A stretch of DNA of 58,873 nucleotides from TTA-H9 sp002071415 (GTDB taxonomy: Bacteria; Bacteroidota; Bacteroidia; Bacteroidales; TTA-H9). Positions 18,084-28,400 of this stretch are shown in pieces (position 1 is the first letter of the stretch; each line of letters begins with the position of its first letter). The DNA lies in the NCBI GenBank assembly GCA_035411425.1, contig DAONSX010000008.1:1-58873 (forward strand), in the 5' to 3' direction. A program made the position numbers and the translations under genes. The notes beneath the pieces were generated by a model. That model saw only the letters and a program-made list of their open reading frames with translations, was not told the DNA's origin and searched no databases.

Positions 18084-18992
18084 TTATTTTACAGTGAAGC
18101 TGGTCTCTCCAAGGAGATCATCTCCAAGATAAACAGCCACCTGATAGGTCCCCGAGATAAATTTTTCTTGTAGAGGCAGTTTGTTGTAATCAGCGCACAT
18201 TTTCACAGCCTTGTTCTGGTAATCGATATTGGCCATTGTAGAATATTGTAATTGTTCACCTTGGTAAGTAAATGAATATTCATCGCCTCTGCTTCGGGTA
18301 AGAATATTTCCATTGGGATCGGCAATTCGTACATAGAAAGTACGTGTGCCGGGTTGTGCAATGCGGTTTTCGGCAATGATAAAGCAGACTCTTATTTTGT
18401 CGATTCGTTTTCCTTTGTCTGTAAATTCTTCCTTACCTCCGCTTCGCAATCGTAATGTTTCGGCAGTGAGGCTCGAGATGCTCAATGCCGAGCCTTGTTT
18501 GATCTTGGTTGTAAGCAATTCTTTTTCCTGAACCAATTGCTTGGCCTTTTGCTGTTCGGCTATGATTTCTTCTTTCATTTGTAGGTTTTCTTCCTGTAGC
18601 TGTCGGTTTACGGTATACAGGCTATCCATTTGCCTGAGATAGGATTGAGCTACTAACCTGAGTTGGTCGAGTTTACGGGAAACTTTGATGTATTCCCATT
18701 TCGTATCGAGGAGTTTCTTTATTTCGAGCGCACTTGCCTGAATGATGCTGTCTTTGACCCTCAGGCTGTCGGCAAGCTCGCCATATGCAGCCTTTATTCT
18801 TTCGTGCTCGGCCATTACAGAATCGAGCTCATGTCGGAGGATGGCTTTTTCTTCTTCGGCAATCTTCTTGATTTGACTTATCTCTGATTGGGTACTCACC
18901 CATTTCCATCCAAAAAATATTGCCAAGAGCAAAATGACTACACCGGCAATGATTATGCCTTTGTTCGATTTTTGATCATTTGTGTTTTCCAT
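18084..18992 (-). CDS. Membrane-anchored coiled-coil protein of unknown function
   Basis: A 302-residue protein with an N-terminal transmembrane segment (about 12-30), a long coiled coil (about 35-165; heptad-like Glu/Lys/Leu runs such as 'NRQLQEENLQMKEEIIAEQ') and a C-terminal beta-rich domain (about 175-302; 'KIRVCFIIAENRIAQPGTRTF', 'ISGTYQVAVYLGDDLLGETSF'). Similar proteins are widespread in Bacteroidota without a proven role. The topology suggests the C-terminal domain lies in the periplasm. It stands alone between udk and kbl. Confidence 0.75.
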   Translation of the reverse strand: MENTNDQKSNKGIIIAGVVILLLAIFFGWKWVSTQSEISQIKKIAEEEKAILRHELDSVMAEHERIKAAYGELADSLRVKDSIIQASALEIKKLLDTKWEYIKVSRKLDQLRLVAQSYLRQMDSLYTVNRQLQEENLQMKEEIIAEQQKAKQLVQEKELLTTKIKQGSALSISSLTAETLRLRSGGKEEFTDKGKRIDKIRVCFIIAENRIAQPGTRTFYVRIADPNGNILTRSRGDEYSFTYQGEQLQYSTMANIDYQNKAVKMCADYNKLPLQEKFISGTYQVAVYLGDDLLGETSFTVK

Positions 18993-19079
18993 TTCTCTAA
19001 GTTTTTATTGGTTTTGGCAACTATATTCTCAATTCTTTCGATTTTAATGCAAATATAATAGAAATATTGGCATACTAAT

Positions 19080-19107
19080 AAACAACCCCGGTATTTGGCC
19101 GGGGCTG
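19080..19107 (-). terminator. Terminator after kbl
   Basis: On the minus strand CCCCGG and CCGGGG (19086-19091 and 19099-19104) form a G+C-rich hairpin with a 7-base loop, followed by TTGTTTATT. It lies about 40 bp after the kbl stop. Confidence 0.7.
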
Positions 19108-19146
19108 TGAAAAATTTGAAAATATCGGCTAAAAAGTAAGAATCGC

Positions 19147-20337
19147 TTATTTGATGATTCCCATTTCTTTCCCTACTTTAGTGAAGGCGGCGATTGCTTT
19201 ATCGAGATGTTCCTTTTCATGAGCTGCCGAAATTTGAACCCTTACTCTTGCTTGACCTTTAGGAACCACTGGGTAGGAGAATCCTGTTACATAAATTCCT
19301 TCGTCCAAAAGTCTCGCCGCAAAATCTTGTGCCAATTTCGCATCGTAAAGCATCACGGCGATGATGGCACTTTGTGTAGGCTTTATATCGAATCCAATTT
19401 CCGACATACGCTGGCTAAAGTAAGCTGTATTTTTATGCAGTTTATCCTGTAAATCGTTTGTTTCTTTCATCATATCGAACATGCGGATGCCTGCAGCAAC
19501 AACCATAGGAGGTAAAGAATTGCTGAACAAGTAAGGTCTGGAACGCTGTCGCAACATACTTATAATTTCTTTTTTCCCTGTGGTGAAACCACCGATGGCT
19601 CCACCAAAGGCTTTTCCTAAAGTGCCTGTGATGATCTCGATTTTCCCCTCCAATTTAAAAAGCTCAGTGACTCCTCTTCCTGTTTGGCCAACTACTCCCG
19701 CAGAATGCGATTCGTCTATCATAACCATAGCATCATATTTATTGGCAAGTTCATAAATCTTGTCGATAGGAGCAACGTTCCCATCCATACTGAATACGCC
19801 ATCGGTTACGATGAGGCGAAAACGTTGTTTCTGAGAATCCTTAAGTCGTTCTTCCAATTCCTTCATATCGGCATTGGCATATCTGTATCTGACTGCCTTA
19901 CAAAGTCTTACTCCGTCAATGATGGAAGCATGATTCAAAGCATCACTAATAATTGCATCTTCCTCGCTAAGCAATGGCTCGAAAACTCCACCATTTGCAT
20001 CGAAACAGGCAGCGTAAAGAATGGTATCTTCGGTACCAAAATATTCGGCAATCTTAGCCTCGAGTTTCTTATGCAAGTCGGTAGTACCACAAATAAATCT
20101 TACCGATGACATGCCAAAGCCATGCGTATCCATCGCAGCCTTCGCTGCTTCTATTAATTTGGGATTATTGGAAAGCCCCAAGTAATTATTAGCACAAAAA
20201 TTCAACACTTTTTGGCCAGTGTTCAGCGTTATTTCTGCCCCTTGCGGACTCACAATGATACGCTCATTCTTTGCTAAGCCGGCCTCTTCAATTGCTGATA
20301 ATTCTTTACTGAGAAATTCCTGAAATTCTTTATACAT
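19147..20337 (-). CDS. kbl: Glycine C-acetyltransferase (2-amino-3-ketobutyrate CoA ligase)
   Basis: A 396-residue alpha-oxoamine synthase. It splits 2-amino-3-oxobutyrate with CoA into glycine and acetyl-CoA. The PLP lysine is in 'ITGTLGKAFGGAIGG' (near residue 244), with 'CANNYLGLSNNPKL', 'GFGMSSVRFICGT' and 'IDESHSAGVVGQTGRG' as further family motifs. Length and motifs match Kbl better than BioF or serine palmitoyltransferase. The divergent neighbour is an SDR-type threonine dehydrogenase that makes its substrate. Confidence 0.94.
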   Translation of the reverse strand: MYKEFQEFLSKELSAIEEAGLAKNERIIVSPQGAEITLNTGQKVLNFCANNYLGLSNNPKLIEAAKAAMDTHGFGMSSVRFICGTTDLHKKLEAKIAEYFGTEDTILYAACFDANGGVFEPLLSEEDAIISDALNHASIIDGVRLCKAVRYRYANADMKELEERLKDSQKQRFRLIVTDGVFSMDGNVAPIDKIYELANKYDAMVMIDESHSAGVVGQTGRGVTELFKLEGKIEIITGTLGKAFGGAIGGFTTGKKEIISMLRQRSRPYLFSNSLPPMVVAAGIRMFDMMKETNDLQDKLHKNTAYFSQRMSEIGFDIKPTQSAIIAVMLYDAKLAQDFAARLLDEGIYVTGFSYPVVPKGQARVRVQISAAHEKEHLDKAIAAFTKVGKEMGIIK

Positions 20338-20378
20338 AGCTGTATTAAATTAAATGATAAGATGATTTTTTAAAGTTG

Positions 20379-20386
20379 CAAAATTA
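20379..20386 (-). promoter_or_regulatory. Possible -7 box for kbl
   Basis: On the minus strand TAATTTTG matches the Bacteroidota -7 element, about 40 bp before the kbl start. No good -33 box sits 19 bases upstream. Confidence 0.5.
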
Positions 20387-20496
20387 TAGATTATTTGTAA
20401 CAGATGGTTTAATCCTCCGTTCTTTCGGGAAATTTATAACGGGCGATTTCATCTCGAATCATCTTTAAATCTGCCTTAGAGATGACGAAAATCCCG

Positions 20497-20504
20497 TACT
20501 TTTG
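20497..20504 (+). promoter_or_regulatory. Possible -7 box for the threonine dehydrogenase gene
   Basis: TACTTTTG matches the -7 consensus 52 bp before the start codon. The -33 region (CCTT) is poor. Together with the kbl box it defines a 218-bp divergent control region. Confidence 0.5.
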
Positions 20505-20555
20505 CCGAGCTATCGTTAATAGATTAACATTTATAATAAATTCAAAAATTGCGAT

Positions 20556-21518
20556 ATGAAAAAAATTTTAGTAATTGGCTCTACGGGACAGATAGGGTCA
20601 GAACTCACCCTTGCCTTACGGAAAGAATTTGGTGGGGAAAATGTAATTGCAGGCATTCGTAAAACTGCACCTTCTAAGCAAATTTTGGAAACAGGGCCCT
20701 GTGAAGTCGTTGATGCTACTATCCGTGAGCAAATGGAACGGGCTGTCGAGAAGCACGATATTGACACAATTGTCCACATGGCAGCTATACTTTCGGCCGT
20801 GGGAGAACAAAATCCCATGATGGCCTGGAATGTCAATATGAATGGGCTTATCAATGTATTGGAATGTGCCCGCGATCGTAAAATGGATAGAGTTTTGGTT
20901 CCAAGCAGTATTGCTGTTTTCGGACCCGGTACCCCTCTCGATAATACTCCCCAGGAAACCATTCTTCGACCAACCACCATGTATGGCATTACTAAAGTTG
21001 CCGGTGAGTTATTGGGCGACTATTATGTGTTGAAATACGGACTCGATGTGCGTGGATTGCGGTATCCCGGAATCATCAGCCATGAGACACTTCCAGGCGG
21101 TGGAACTACTGATTATGCAGTTGCTATTTATTATGAAGCTGTTAAGAATAAAAAATATACTTGTTTTGTTCGTGAAGATACCCGATTACCGATGATGTAT
21201 ATGCCCGATTGCCTTAAGGCTACTATATCATTATTAAAAGCCGATTTCAATAAACTTAGGCATCATTGCGACTTCAACGTTTCGGCTATGAGTTTTTCGG
21301 TTAAGGAATTGGCCGATAGCATTAAAAAGTATATTCCAGAATTCGAGGTTTCTTATGAGCCCGATTTCCGTCAAAAAATTGCCGACAGCTGGCCCAATAG
21401 CATAGACGATTCGTATGCTCGTGAAGAATGGGGCTGGAAACCTGATTATGACCTCGATGCCATGACACGCGACATGCTGAGTGCATTACAAAGAAAGCAC
21501 CAGCAAGGATTTATTTAA
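20556..21518 (+). CDS. SDR-type L-threonine 3-dehydrogenase
   Basis: A 320-residue extended SDR with GSTGQIG at residues 8-14 and the catalytic Y143/K147 (TMYGITKVAGE). The 'LRYPGIISHETLPGGGTTDYAVAIYYEA' region and 'DSWPNSIDDSYAREEWGWKPDY' tail match the GalE-like L-threonine dehydrogenases known from several Bacteroidota and proteobacteria, which are unrelated to the zinc-dependent Tdh of E. coli. It oxidises threonine to 2-amino-3-oxobutyrate with NAD+. The divergent kbl provides the next step. Confidence 0.9.
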   Translation: MKKILVIGSTGQIGSELTLALRKEFGGENVIAGIRKTAPSKQILETGPCEVVDATIREQMERAVEKHDIDTIVHMAAILSAVGEQNPMMAWNVNMNGLINVLECARDRKMDRVLVPSSIAVFGPGTPLDNTPQETILRPTTMYGITKVAGELLGDYYVLKYGLDVRGLRYPGIISHETLPGGGTTDYAVAIYYEAVKNKKYTCFVREDTRLPMMYMPDCLKATISLLKADFNKLRHHCDFNVSAMSFSVKELADSIKKYIPEFEVSYEPDFRQKIADSWPNSIDDSYAREEWGWKPDYDLDAMTRDMLSALQRKHQQGFI

Positions 21519-21541
21519 AAAATTGATTTACAATAAGATTG

Positions 21542-21566
21542 AAGCCCTGCATTGCAGGGCTTTTTT
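21542..21566 (+). terminator. Terminator after the threonine dehydrogenase gene
   Basis: AAGCCCTGC and GCAGGGCTT form a 9-bp stem with a 3-base loop, followed by a run of T to 21566; it lies 24 bp after the stop. Confidence 0.9.
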
Positions 21567-21798
21567 CGTCGAACGTTTTTCAGATCGATGATTTTGGATA
21601 AAGCAATTTTTTACCAATCGAGAAGAGAATTTTTAATATAAATTATTTTAAATCAGCGATTTATATTATTTCCGATTAATTTGGTTGGATTCCTCCTTCG
21701 AATCGTCAAGGTATCTATAGTTTGCAATAATATCATTCATTTAACTTTACCAAATAAAATATTTCTTCTAATATTTGCAGTTCGATAGCTGATTAATT

Positions 21799-22461
21799 AT
21801 GTTATGTTTCGATGTCCATACACATCATTTCCGCGCTGATAATCGCTCCATATTTAATCTGATATTGAAAGAAGATGGTTCGATGATTCCAGAAATGTAT
21901 TTTTCGAGTGGAATCCATCCCTGGTATATTACTGACAAGTGGAAGAAGATTCTTGAAGATCATTTTCGGGAAAATTATAAGCAAAGAGTGGCTATTGGGG
22001 AGACGGGCATCGATATGCTCAAGGGAACCGATTTAAAACTTCAGGAATTAGTTTTTATGGCTCATATAGAATGGGCTCTGAATTATAGCATGCCTTTGGT
22101 AATTCATTCCGTTCGTTCTTCGCAACGAATCATCGAGATACTTCGTGCAATGAATTTCCAATTTCCTGTTGTTATTCATGGATTTAGACAAAGTAACGAG
22201 CTTGCCAAAAAATTTCTATCCGAGGGGTATTATCTTTCGCTGGGTGTTTATGTAAATTATGCAGGACAGAAGTTGACAGAAGCGATAAAATATATCCCTT
22301 TAGATAGAATATTGATCGAAAGTGATGATTTTGATGGAGATTGTTGTGAAATTTACCACCAAATAGCTCATATAAAAGGAATAAGTGCCGATGAATTGGA
22401 CAATGTAGTCTTAATGAATGTGAAGAACTGTTTTCGGATAATCGATGGAAAATTGGCTTGA
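21799..22461 (+). CDS. TatD-family metal-dependent hydrolase
   Basis: A 220-residue TatD/amidohydrolase-type protein. Metal-site motifs are DVHTHH at residues 5-10, GIHPWY near 40, 'VAIGETGID' near 72, 'PLVIHSVRSSQ' near 105 and 'ILIESDD' near 175. Classic TatD DNases are about 260 residues, so this is a compact member; the whole active-site set is still present. Its 3' end overlaps the tcdA start by 17 bp, indicating co-transcription. DNase activity is inferred only from the family. Confidence 0.85.
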   Translation: MLCFDVHTHHFRADNRSIFNLILKEDGSMIPEMYFSSGIHPWYITDKWKKILEDHFRENYKQRVAIGETGIDMLKGTDLKLQELVFMAHIEWALNYSMPLVIHSVRSSQRIIEILRAMNFQFPVVIHGFRQSNELAKKFLSEGYYLSLGVYVNYAGQKLTEAIKYIPLDRILIESDDFDGDCCEIYHQIAHIKGISADELDNVVLMNVKNCFRIIDGKLA

Positions 22462-23176
22462 ACGTACAGAACTTCTATTAGGGAAGGAGAAACTCGAGGC
22501 TTTGAAGAGGTCGCATGTTTTGGTGGCCGGACTGGGAGGTGTAGGAGCCTATTTGGCCGAAAGCTTATGTCGAGCTGGTTTGGGAGAATTGACTCTTGCC
22601 GATTCTGATATTGTTAAACCTTCCAATCGTAATCGGCAACTAATCGCCCTATCAAGTACGGAAGGGAGGTTAAAGGCTGAAGCCATGGCTGAGCGATTGC
22701 GTGATATCAATTCTGAGATACATCTCCATATAATAACTCAATATCTAAAGGATGATGTATTGAAAGATGTTGTGTGTCGACCTTATGATTACGTTGCAGA
22801 TGCTTTGGACACACTTTCCCCAAAACTTTTCCTGCTGATACATTCGGTAAATTATGGCCATAAAATAATTAGCTCGATGGGAGCCGGCAGTAAAATTCAC
22901 CCCGAAAGAATTATGGTTGCCGATATTTCGGAGACTAATACATGTCCATTAGCCTTATTATTAAGGAAAAGGCTCAAAAAGCATGGGATTTCGAAAGGAA
23001 TAAAAGCCGTTTTCTCTTATGAAGCTGTAATGGAAGGAAGTAGAAAATATGTGAATGATGAGCTCAATAAAAAAACTATTGTAGGTACTATATCATACAT
23101 GCCGGCTATTTTTGGCTTGTTCATGGCCTCTGTGATCATCCGCGATTTAACTGGAACGTTGCCTGTTCCTTATTGA
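22445..23176 (+). CDS. tcdA: tRNA threonylcarbamoyladenosine dehydratase
   Basis: A 243-residue E1/ThiF-like enzyme that uses ATP to cyclise t6A37 to ct6A37 in ANN-reading tRNAs. 'HVLVAGLGGVGAYLAESLCRAG' (about 25-46) is the nucleotide-binding loop, followed by 'DSDIVKPSNRNRQLIA' with the Asn/Arg residues that contact ATP, and a C-terminal hydrophobic 'TISYMPAIFGLFMASVIIRDL'. Length and order match TcdA rather than MoeB/ThiF. It overlaps the upstream TatD-like gene. Confidence 0.9.
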   Translation: MENWLERTELLLGKEKLEALKRSHVLVAGLGGVGAYLAESLCRAGLGELTLADSDIVKPSNRNRQLIALSSTEGRLKAEAMAERLRDINSEIHLHIITQYLKDDVLKDVVCRPYDYVADALDTLSPKLFLLIHSVNYGHKIISSMGAGSKIHPERIMVADISETNTCPLALLLRKRLKKHGISKGIKAVFSYEAVMEGSRKYVNDELNKKTIVGTISYMPAIFGLFMASVIIRDLTGTLPVPY

Positions 23177-23265
23177 ATTATGAGAATGTATAATCTTTCG
23201 AATAGATGGATCATTTATGAAGATGATTTAGGCGGCAAGAATTCTTGCCCAAGACTATAAAAGTA

Positions 23266-23296
23266 GTTGCTCTATGATGATTTATTTATAATTTTG
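23266..23296 (+). promoter_or_regulatory. Promoter of tRNA-Gln
   Basis: GTTG (23266-23269), exactly 19 bases, then TAATTTTG (23289-23296): nearly consensus, ending 23 bp before the tRNA. It is the same arrangement as upstream of tRNA-Leu(CAA). Confidence 0.75.
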
Positions 23297-23319
23297 CACT
23301 GTCAAATGAAAGATAATCC

Positions 23320-23392
23320 TGTCCTGTAGTGTAATTGGCAACACGTCTGACTCTGGATCAGAAGACTCCAGGTTCGATCCCTGGCAGGACAA
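23320..23392 (+). tRNA. tRNA-Gln (anticodon CTG)
   Basis: 73 nt. The acceptor TGTCCTG pairs with CAGGACA; the anticodon stem TCTGA/TCAGA closes the loop CTCTGGA, giving CUG for glutamine CAG codons; the T arm is CCAGGTTCGATCCCTGG. The weak first base pair (U1:A72) is typical of tRNA-Gln. CCA is not encoded. Confidence 0.93.
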
Positions 23393-23403
23393 CAACAATA
23401 GAG

Positions 23404-23438
23404 AAAAGGACTGGCTCAAAAAACCAAGTCCTTTTTTT
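23404..23438 (+). terminator. Terminator after tRNA-Gln
   Basis: AAAAGGACT (23404-23412) pairs with AGTCCTTTT (23427-23435), followed by further T; it begins 11 bp after the tRNA. Confidence 0.85.
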
Positions 23439-23737
23439 GTTTGTAATAATCTTTCGCAGCAGTTTTGTTGGTGAAATCTTTCATTTCTTCCTTGATGCCT
23501 ATTAAAGCATTAGTGCAAAAACTCTAATCTTTCACGAATGGGTAAGGCAGGTTGAGTTTTCTTCGTTTAATAATAAACTTTATGCAAGGGTTTATAACCA
23601 ACTCTAAGTAATTGCATTTCCATTTCTATAACTTGTATATGTCATAGAATTGTGCAATCGCTATTTTTTGGGCTGTTCACTTGGGTTTTCCCCAAAAGGT
23701 TTGATGAAATATTATTTGAGAGCAGACTAGAGAAATT
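23439..23737. other. Intergenic region, nothing recognised
   Basis: About 300 bp between two converging terminators. No gene, RNA or repeat was seen. Confidence 0.4.
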
Positions 23738-23769
23738 AAAAAAGAGCTGAACACAATGAGTGTCAGCTC
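23738..23769 (-). terminator. Terminator after the Omp28-like gene
   Basis: On the minus strand GAGCTGA (with CAC) pairs with (GTG) TCAGCTC (arms at 23744-23750 and 23763-23769), then six T. It lies 27 bp after the stop. Confidence 0.85.
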
Positions 23770-23795
23770 TCATTTAAAAAATTCAATCGAGCTAA

Positions 23796-25277
23796 TTACC
23801 TTACAATTAGCTTTTGAGTGTATGAAGAGGATTCATTGACTAATTGAAGAAGATAAATGCCTCTACTTAGATTTTTGATGTCGAGGATATAATCATTCCC
23901 CGAGGCGAAATTTTCGGAGGGTTTCGAAATGATGGTCTTACCGGTTAAATCCTTGATGTAGATATTATAAACTTCGGGTTTTTCAACACAGATATGCAGA
24001 GAACTGGAAGCAGGGTTAGGGAAAATATCGAGGTGATGATTTTTATTGTTAGAAATACCTTCGACGCCGTAGAAATAAATGGTATGGCTTTTAGTGATTT
24101 CACAGCCTGAACTATTTACGGTAACTGTGAAAGTGTGCTCACCTAAGCCATATTGATCGAAAGAAACGGTAATAGAAGACGTGGTTTCACCCCCTGGTTG
24201 CCAGAGATAAGTAGCCTGTGGGTCGTCGATTGTCGCATCAAGCACGATAGGATTGAAAGGCCAGAAACTTGTATCGCTGGGTGAGGCAGTAATATTGACC
24301 AGAGGTCCTACCTGTACATAAGCTTGACGTTCTAATGAATCAATTTGTCCGCCACGGTATACGATGAGTTTAACATTGTGAGAACCACATTCGGTATAGG
24401 TAACCGTTGGATTTTTCAGTGAGGAAGTATCGGGAGTAGCTCCTGGGAAGAACCATTGATAAGTTTCAGGAGTACCTATATATCCACCCGTTGTATTATT
24501 TGTAAAAATAACGGGTTGATTAATGGGAATAACGGTGTCATTGGCAGTAAAATCGACACGAAGGTCGATGGCGGCTTGTTTAGTTCCTTGGAGGAATTCT
24601 TTGTTTTGGGCCTGAATACCGGCAACGAATTCTACATCTTCAATTGGGCAAGTAGGATCGAGGGAAAAATTAAGAGTAACTATAACCACATCACCACCTG
24701 AGAAATCAATAGCAGTGCCATTTTGATCGGGCACCATCAGGCGGTTTACGAAATTTACGTGATTTTGACCTTGCCAGTTATATGAAATATGTGATTGAGT
24801 TACGAAGAAATGAAGTTTTAATCCAGTTGCTGTATTGGGGGCCACTTTGGTCACGGTAATTACTGCGGTGTAATCGAGTCCTGAATTGGTAATTTGCATA
24901 TCCATGGTAAAATCGCAGGGTATGGCAATTCTTTGATTGTAACGGGGAAGGTAAGTGGGGTACATGCTTTGGCTGTGATTGCCACCAACTACTTTACTTA
25001 TCCCATCGAAAATAGCCGTAGGGAATCCGGTAATCCCATAAAAGGAATTTCTTGCATTGCTGTATTGATTAGCAAAAGGATCGCCATTATGGTTTTCGAC
25101 AACTGCTACCATACAGCCATTTGCGAGAAGATCGTCGGCTCCCATCGCGGCGCCTGGACAATAAGTGCACCATGTACCGGTGCCTATTTCAAGGATCACC
25201 ATTTCGCGCGGAACTTGTTGCCCGAACACGAAAGTCGCAAGCAACACAAAAACTGAAAGTTGAAAGATTTGTTTCAT
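23796..25277 (-). CDS. Omp28-like thioredoxin-fold protein with PKD domain and T9SS sorting tail
   Basis: A 493-residue exported protein. After a signal peptide (1-19) comes an Omp28-type domain with the redox-like motif CTYC at residues 37-40 and 'NSFYGITGFPTAIFDG', as in thioredoxin-fold Omp28-related proteins. A PKD domain follows (about 250-325; 'NTTGGYIGTPETYQWFFPGATPDTSS' region), then a second beta domain, and a T9SS type A C-terminal domain from about 415 ('LDIFPNPASSSLHI', 'LSRGIYLLQLVNES'). It is likely attached to the cell surface or released. It starts the downstream end of a run of four minus-strand T9SS cargo genes. Confidence 0.85.
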   Translation of the reverse strand: MKQIFQLSVFVLLATFVFGQQVPREMVILEIGTGTWCTYCPGAAMGADDLLANGCMVAVVENHNGDPFANQYSNARNSFYGITGFPTAIFDGISKVVGGNHSQSMYPTYLPRYNQRIAIPCDFTMDMQITNSGLDYTAVITVTKVAPNTATGLKLHFFVTQSHISYNWQGQNHVNFVNRLMVPDQNGTAIDFSGGDVVIVTLNFSLDPTCPIEDVEFVAGIQAQNKEFLQGTKQAAIDLRVDFTANDTVIPINQPVIFTNNTTGGYIGTPETYQWFFPGATPDTSSLKNPTVTYTECGSHNVKLIVYRGGQIDSLERQAYVQVGPLVNITASPSDTSFWPFNPIVLDATIDDPQATYLWQPGGETTSSITVSFDQYGLGEHTFTVTVNSSGCEITKSHTIYFYGVEGISNNKNHHLDIFPNPASSSLHICVEKPEVYNIYIKDLTGKTIISKPSENFASGNDYILDIKNLSRGIYLLQLVNESSSYTQKLIVR

Positions 25278-25333
25278 AGGTTTGTAGTTTTAGGTTATTA
25301 AGGTATTCAATTAAAGTAGAGGGCTAAATTAAT

Positions 25334-25382
25334 AAAAACCCGCATTGTATTCAAAAAATTTATTGTGAATAAAATGCGGGTT
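25334..25382 (-). terminator. Terminator between the long C25 peptidase and Omp28-like genes
   Basis: AACCCGCATT (25337-25346) and AATGCGGGTT (25373-25382) form a 10-bp stem; on the minus strand it is followed by TTTTTATT. It lies just after the peptidase stop, so the two genes are probably transcribed separately. Confidence 0.75.
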
Positions 25383-25407
25383 AAGTTTTTAATGAATATT
25401 CAATCTT

Positions 25408-28400
25408 TTATTTGTTGATAACAAATTTTTGAGTGAAGGTTCGACCGTTAGTTTCGATAACCAGAATGTAAATTCCATCGGGAAGTTGATCGAGGTTGAT
25501 CTTTTGCAGAGTTTGTGTGTTTATTTTGAGGTTATCGAGAGCAAAAACTTGCTGTGCGAAAAGATTGAGTATTCTCATGTTCACGGAGGTGGGTTGTTTA
25601 GCATGAAATTCTATAGTGAAGTTTCCCTGGTTGGGATTGGGGTAAATGCTTATACCTAAGGATGACGCCAGCTCTTCTATACCCGTGCAATCCTTGAAGG
25701 TAATGTTGATATTTGCCGAAGCTATGCAACCATCGGAATTATTCACTGTAACCGAAATATTCTTAACACCTCCGATGCCAACGCCAGTGCTATCCACAAT
25801 TATTGCTGGTGTAGTTTCACCTGTGGACCACAAATAAGTCGAGTTTTCATTCGTAGCATCCAGCGTAATGACATGGTTGTGGCAAATAGTTGTATCTCCA
25901 CCAAATAAGACTATTGGCGATGCCTTTACGGATATGGACTGGGAAGCAAAGTTTGAACAACCCGTGGTATTATCGGTATATGAATATAGGATTTCGGTTT
26001 CGCCTGCTCCTATATTCGAAGGATAGAAGAATCCATTTTCTACGCCATTTCCCGAATAAATGCCACCTTCGGGAACTCCACCGGTTAATTCGATGGGATC
26101 GGTGTTATCGCATAAGGGAGTAAAAGGAGCAAGTGAAACTTCGGGTAAATCCATAACAGTAATGGGTTGGGATATAGTAGTAGAACAACCAAATTCATTG
26201 GTATAAGTGTATGAAAGTGGATGTTCGCCGGCCCCTGCCGTAGAAGGATTAAAATAATTCGTATCTACTCCAATGCCTTGCCATAATCCGCCTTCCGGGT
26301 TTCCACCAGTAAGTTCGAATGGATCTGTATTGACACAAACAGTCTCGAAAGGTGTGAGCGTTACAATGGGATAATCGCTAATGGTTAAGGTTACCATGGT
26401 AGCTGGTCCTTCACAAGTACCTGCCGATTGAGTCACGTAGTAGTTGAAAGTCCCAATTTGAGTAATGCCAGTTGGGAAGGTGTTGCCCGAATAAACCTGA
26501 TTGGTAAGTAAACTATCAGAATACCAGCGTATGTTTTCGCCTTCGGCAATTAAATCAGGTACTGGCATGGCATAGCAGGCAGAAGTGTCATGAGCAATGG
26601 GTGCTGTAGGTTCTGCCCATGCAGTGATGAAATTTTCCAGGGTAGTTGTATGACTTTCGGTTCCCTTTGTAACCGTGAGAGTAACAGGATATGAGCCTTG
26701 AGTAGCATAAACAATGCCTGTAGGGTTCTGCAGTGTCGAAGTAGAGGGTGTACCTCCTTCGAACGTCCATAACCAGGAGGTGGGATGACCTGATGAAAGA
26801 TCGGTAAAATCAACCGAAAGGCCTTCGCAGCCAGAAGTTATGTTTGCAGTAAAATTGGCAAGCAGTTGATCGATAGCTACAGTCATTTCGTGGCGATACC
26901 GGAAATAATTCTGTTTGGTTGCGACTAATACTAGTTTTTGGCCAGCGGTTAAGGGAGGCAAATTGAATACGATAGGAGTAATATTTGCGGTTTGAACGCC
27001 AACAATCTGACCGTCGAGGGTGAGAGCAACTTGTGCGCCTGGTGTAGCCTCTACAGTAAATGTGGTATTGGTTTGATAAATTACTGAATCATAAGTAATA
27101 TTGATATGTTGGGGCATTTGGGTATAAAGCACACTCCATGATTCTCCATGGTGATGGAAGAGGTAGTAAGTAACGGCTTTGTTATTCGTATTATAAGGCC
27201 AACTCGATTGACGCAAGAAATATTTGCCAGCAGCATTCCCAAAAGAAGGAAGTACACCACGAGGTTCAGGTGTAGATGCATAGCTTGGCATGAAATCAGT
27301 CCACCAGTTGTCGTAAACCCCCCAGACATAAGTGTCGTTAACGAAGCTATAAGAGGTTTCGGAAGGGGCCAAGAGGCCTAATGCACCGGCGTTCAATCCA
27401 TTCTTGGTATGTCTGTGGAATTTTTCGGCAAAACACTCACTGCCCCAGTTGTATTTTCCCGTTAGGCAGTTGATGGTCATCACAAAAGTAAGATTGGTGT
27501 TGGATAGGGCGTTGATATTGCTGTTGGTGTAGGAAGGTTCACCCCAACCAGTTTCCATGCCATGGTCCCTATGTTGAATAATAAAGGCCCCATTGTTTAT
27601 GGCGTTATTGATACCTGTGGCAGATCCACCCGTCCAACCTCCTAACTCCTGTGGTGTAGCCGGGATATAGCCCTGTCCGTTAGGCCCAAAATAATTGAGT
27701 ACAGTGTTAGTGTTGGTAGCAGTTGACCACGGGTCGACATTAGGATTTCCCTGATAGATTGCATTTTGCCTGACTGGGTTTTTGCCAAGTTTATTTTTGA
27801 AAAAGCCTCCGACTACCTCCGAACAAATTTGGAACCAACGTTCTGTCTGCCATCCCAATGCAGTGATAGGACGGTTATAAAACGTAGTGTCGGTTGGCGG
27901 ATTTCGTTCATAGTTCAATACTTTTGTAACCATGACTTGTAGTTCGGTAGTATTACGGGCAGTGATCCTCGAAAATATAACATCAGGCATCATGTCTCCA
28001 TCAACATCGGCATAAATGTTATCTGAAACGCAATAGTTGTTGTAAATAGGTGAAATGATACTATTGGTAGCATTAGTGCCATAATCACCTAGCAATAAAC
28101 AGGCAATTGGTTTTATACTCCAGTTGTTGTAAGCATTGTTGATAAAAGTTTCGATAGCGGTGGTAGTATTTCCACCAATTTGGGTAAGTGTAAATACTTT
28201 AGTAAGAATGCCCTGCTCGGTTCTGAATTTACGAATACTATCTGCCCAGGTTTGAAATTCGGGACCATCGGGGCAAATGATGATATATTCGCATTCATCA
28301 TCTTCAGTGGGAGCATAGTAGCTAGCATAACGGGCGGCATAGTCGATATGAGACAAAGAGCTATAATTGAGGAGGTTGTCGGATAAAATGGCATCAAAAT

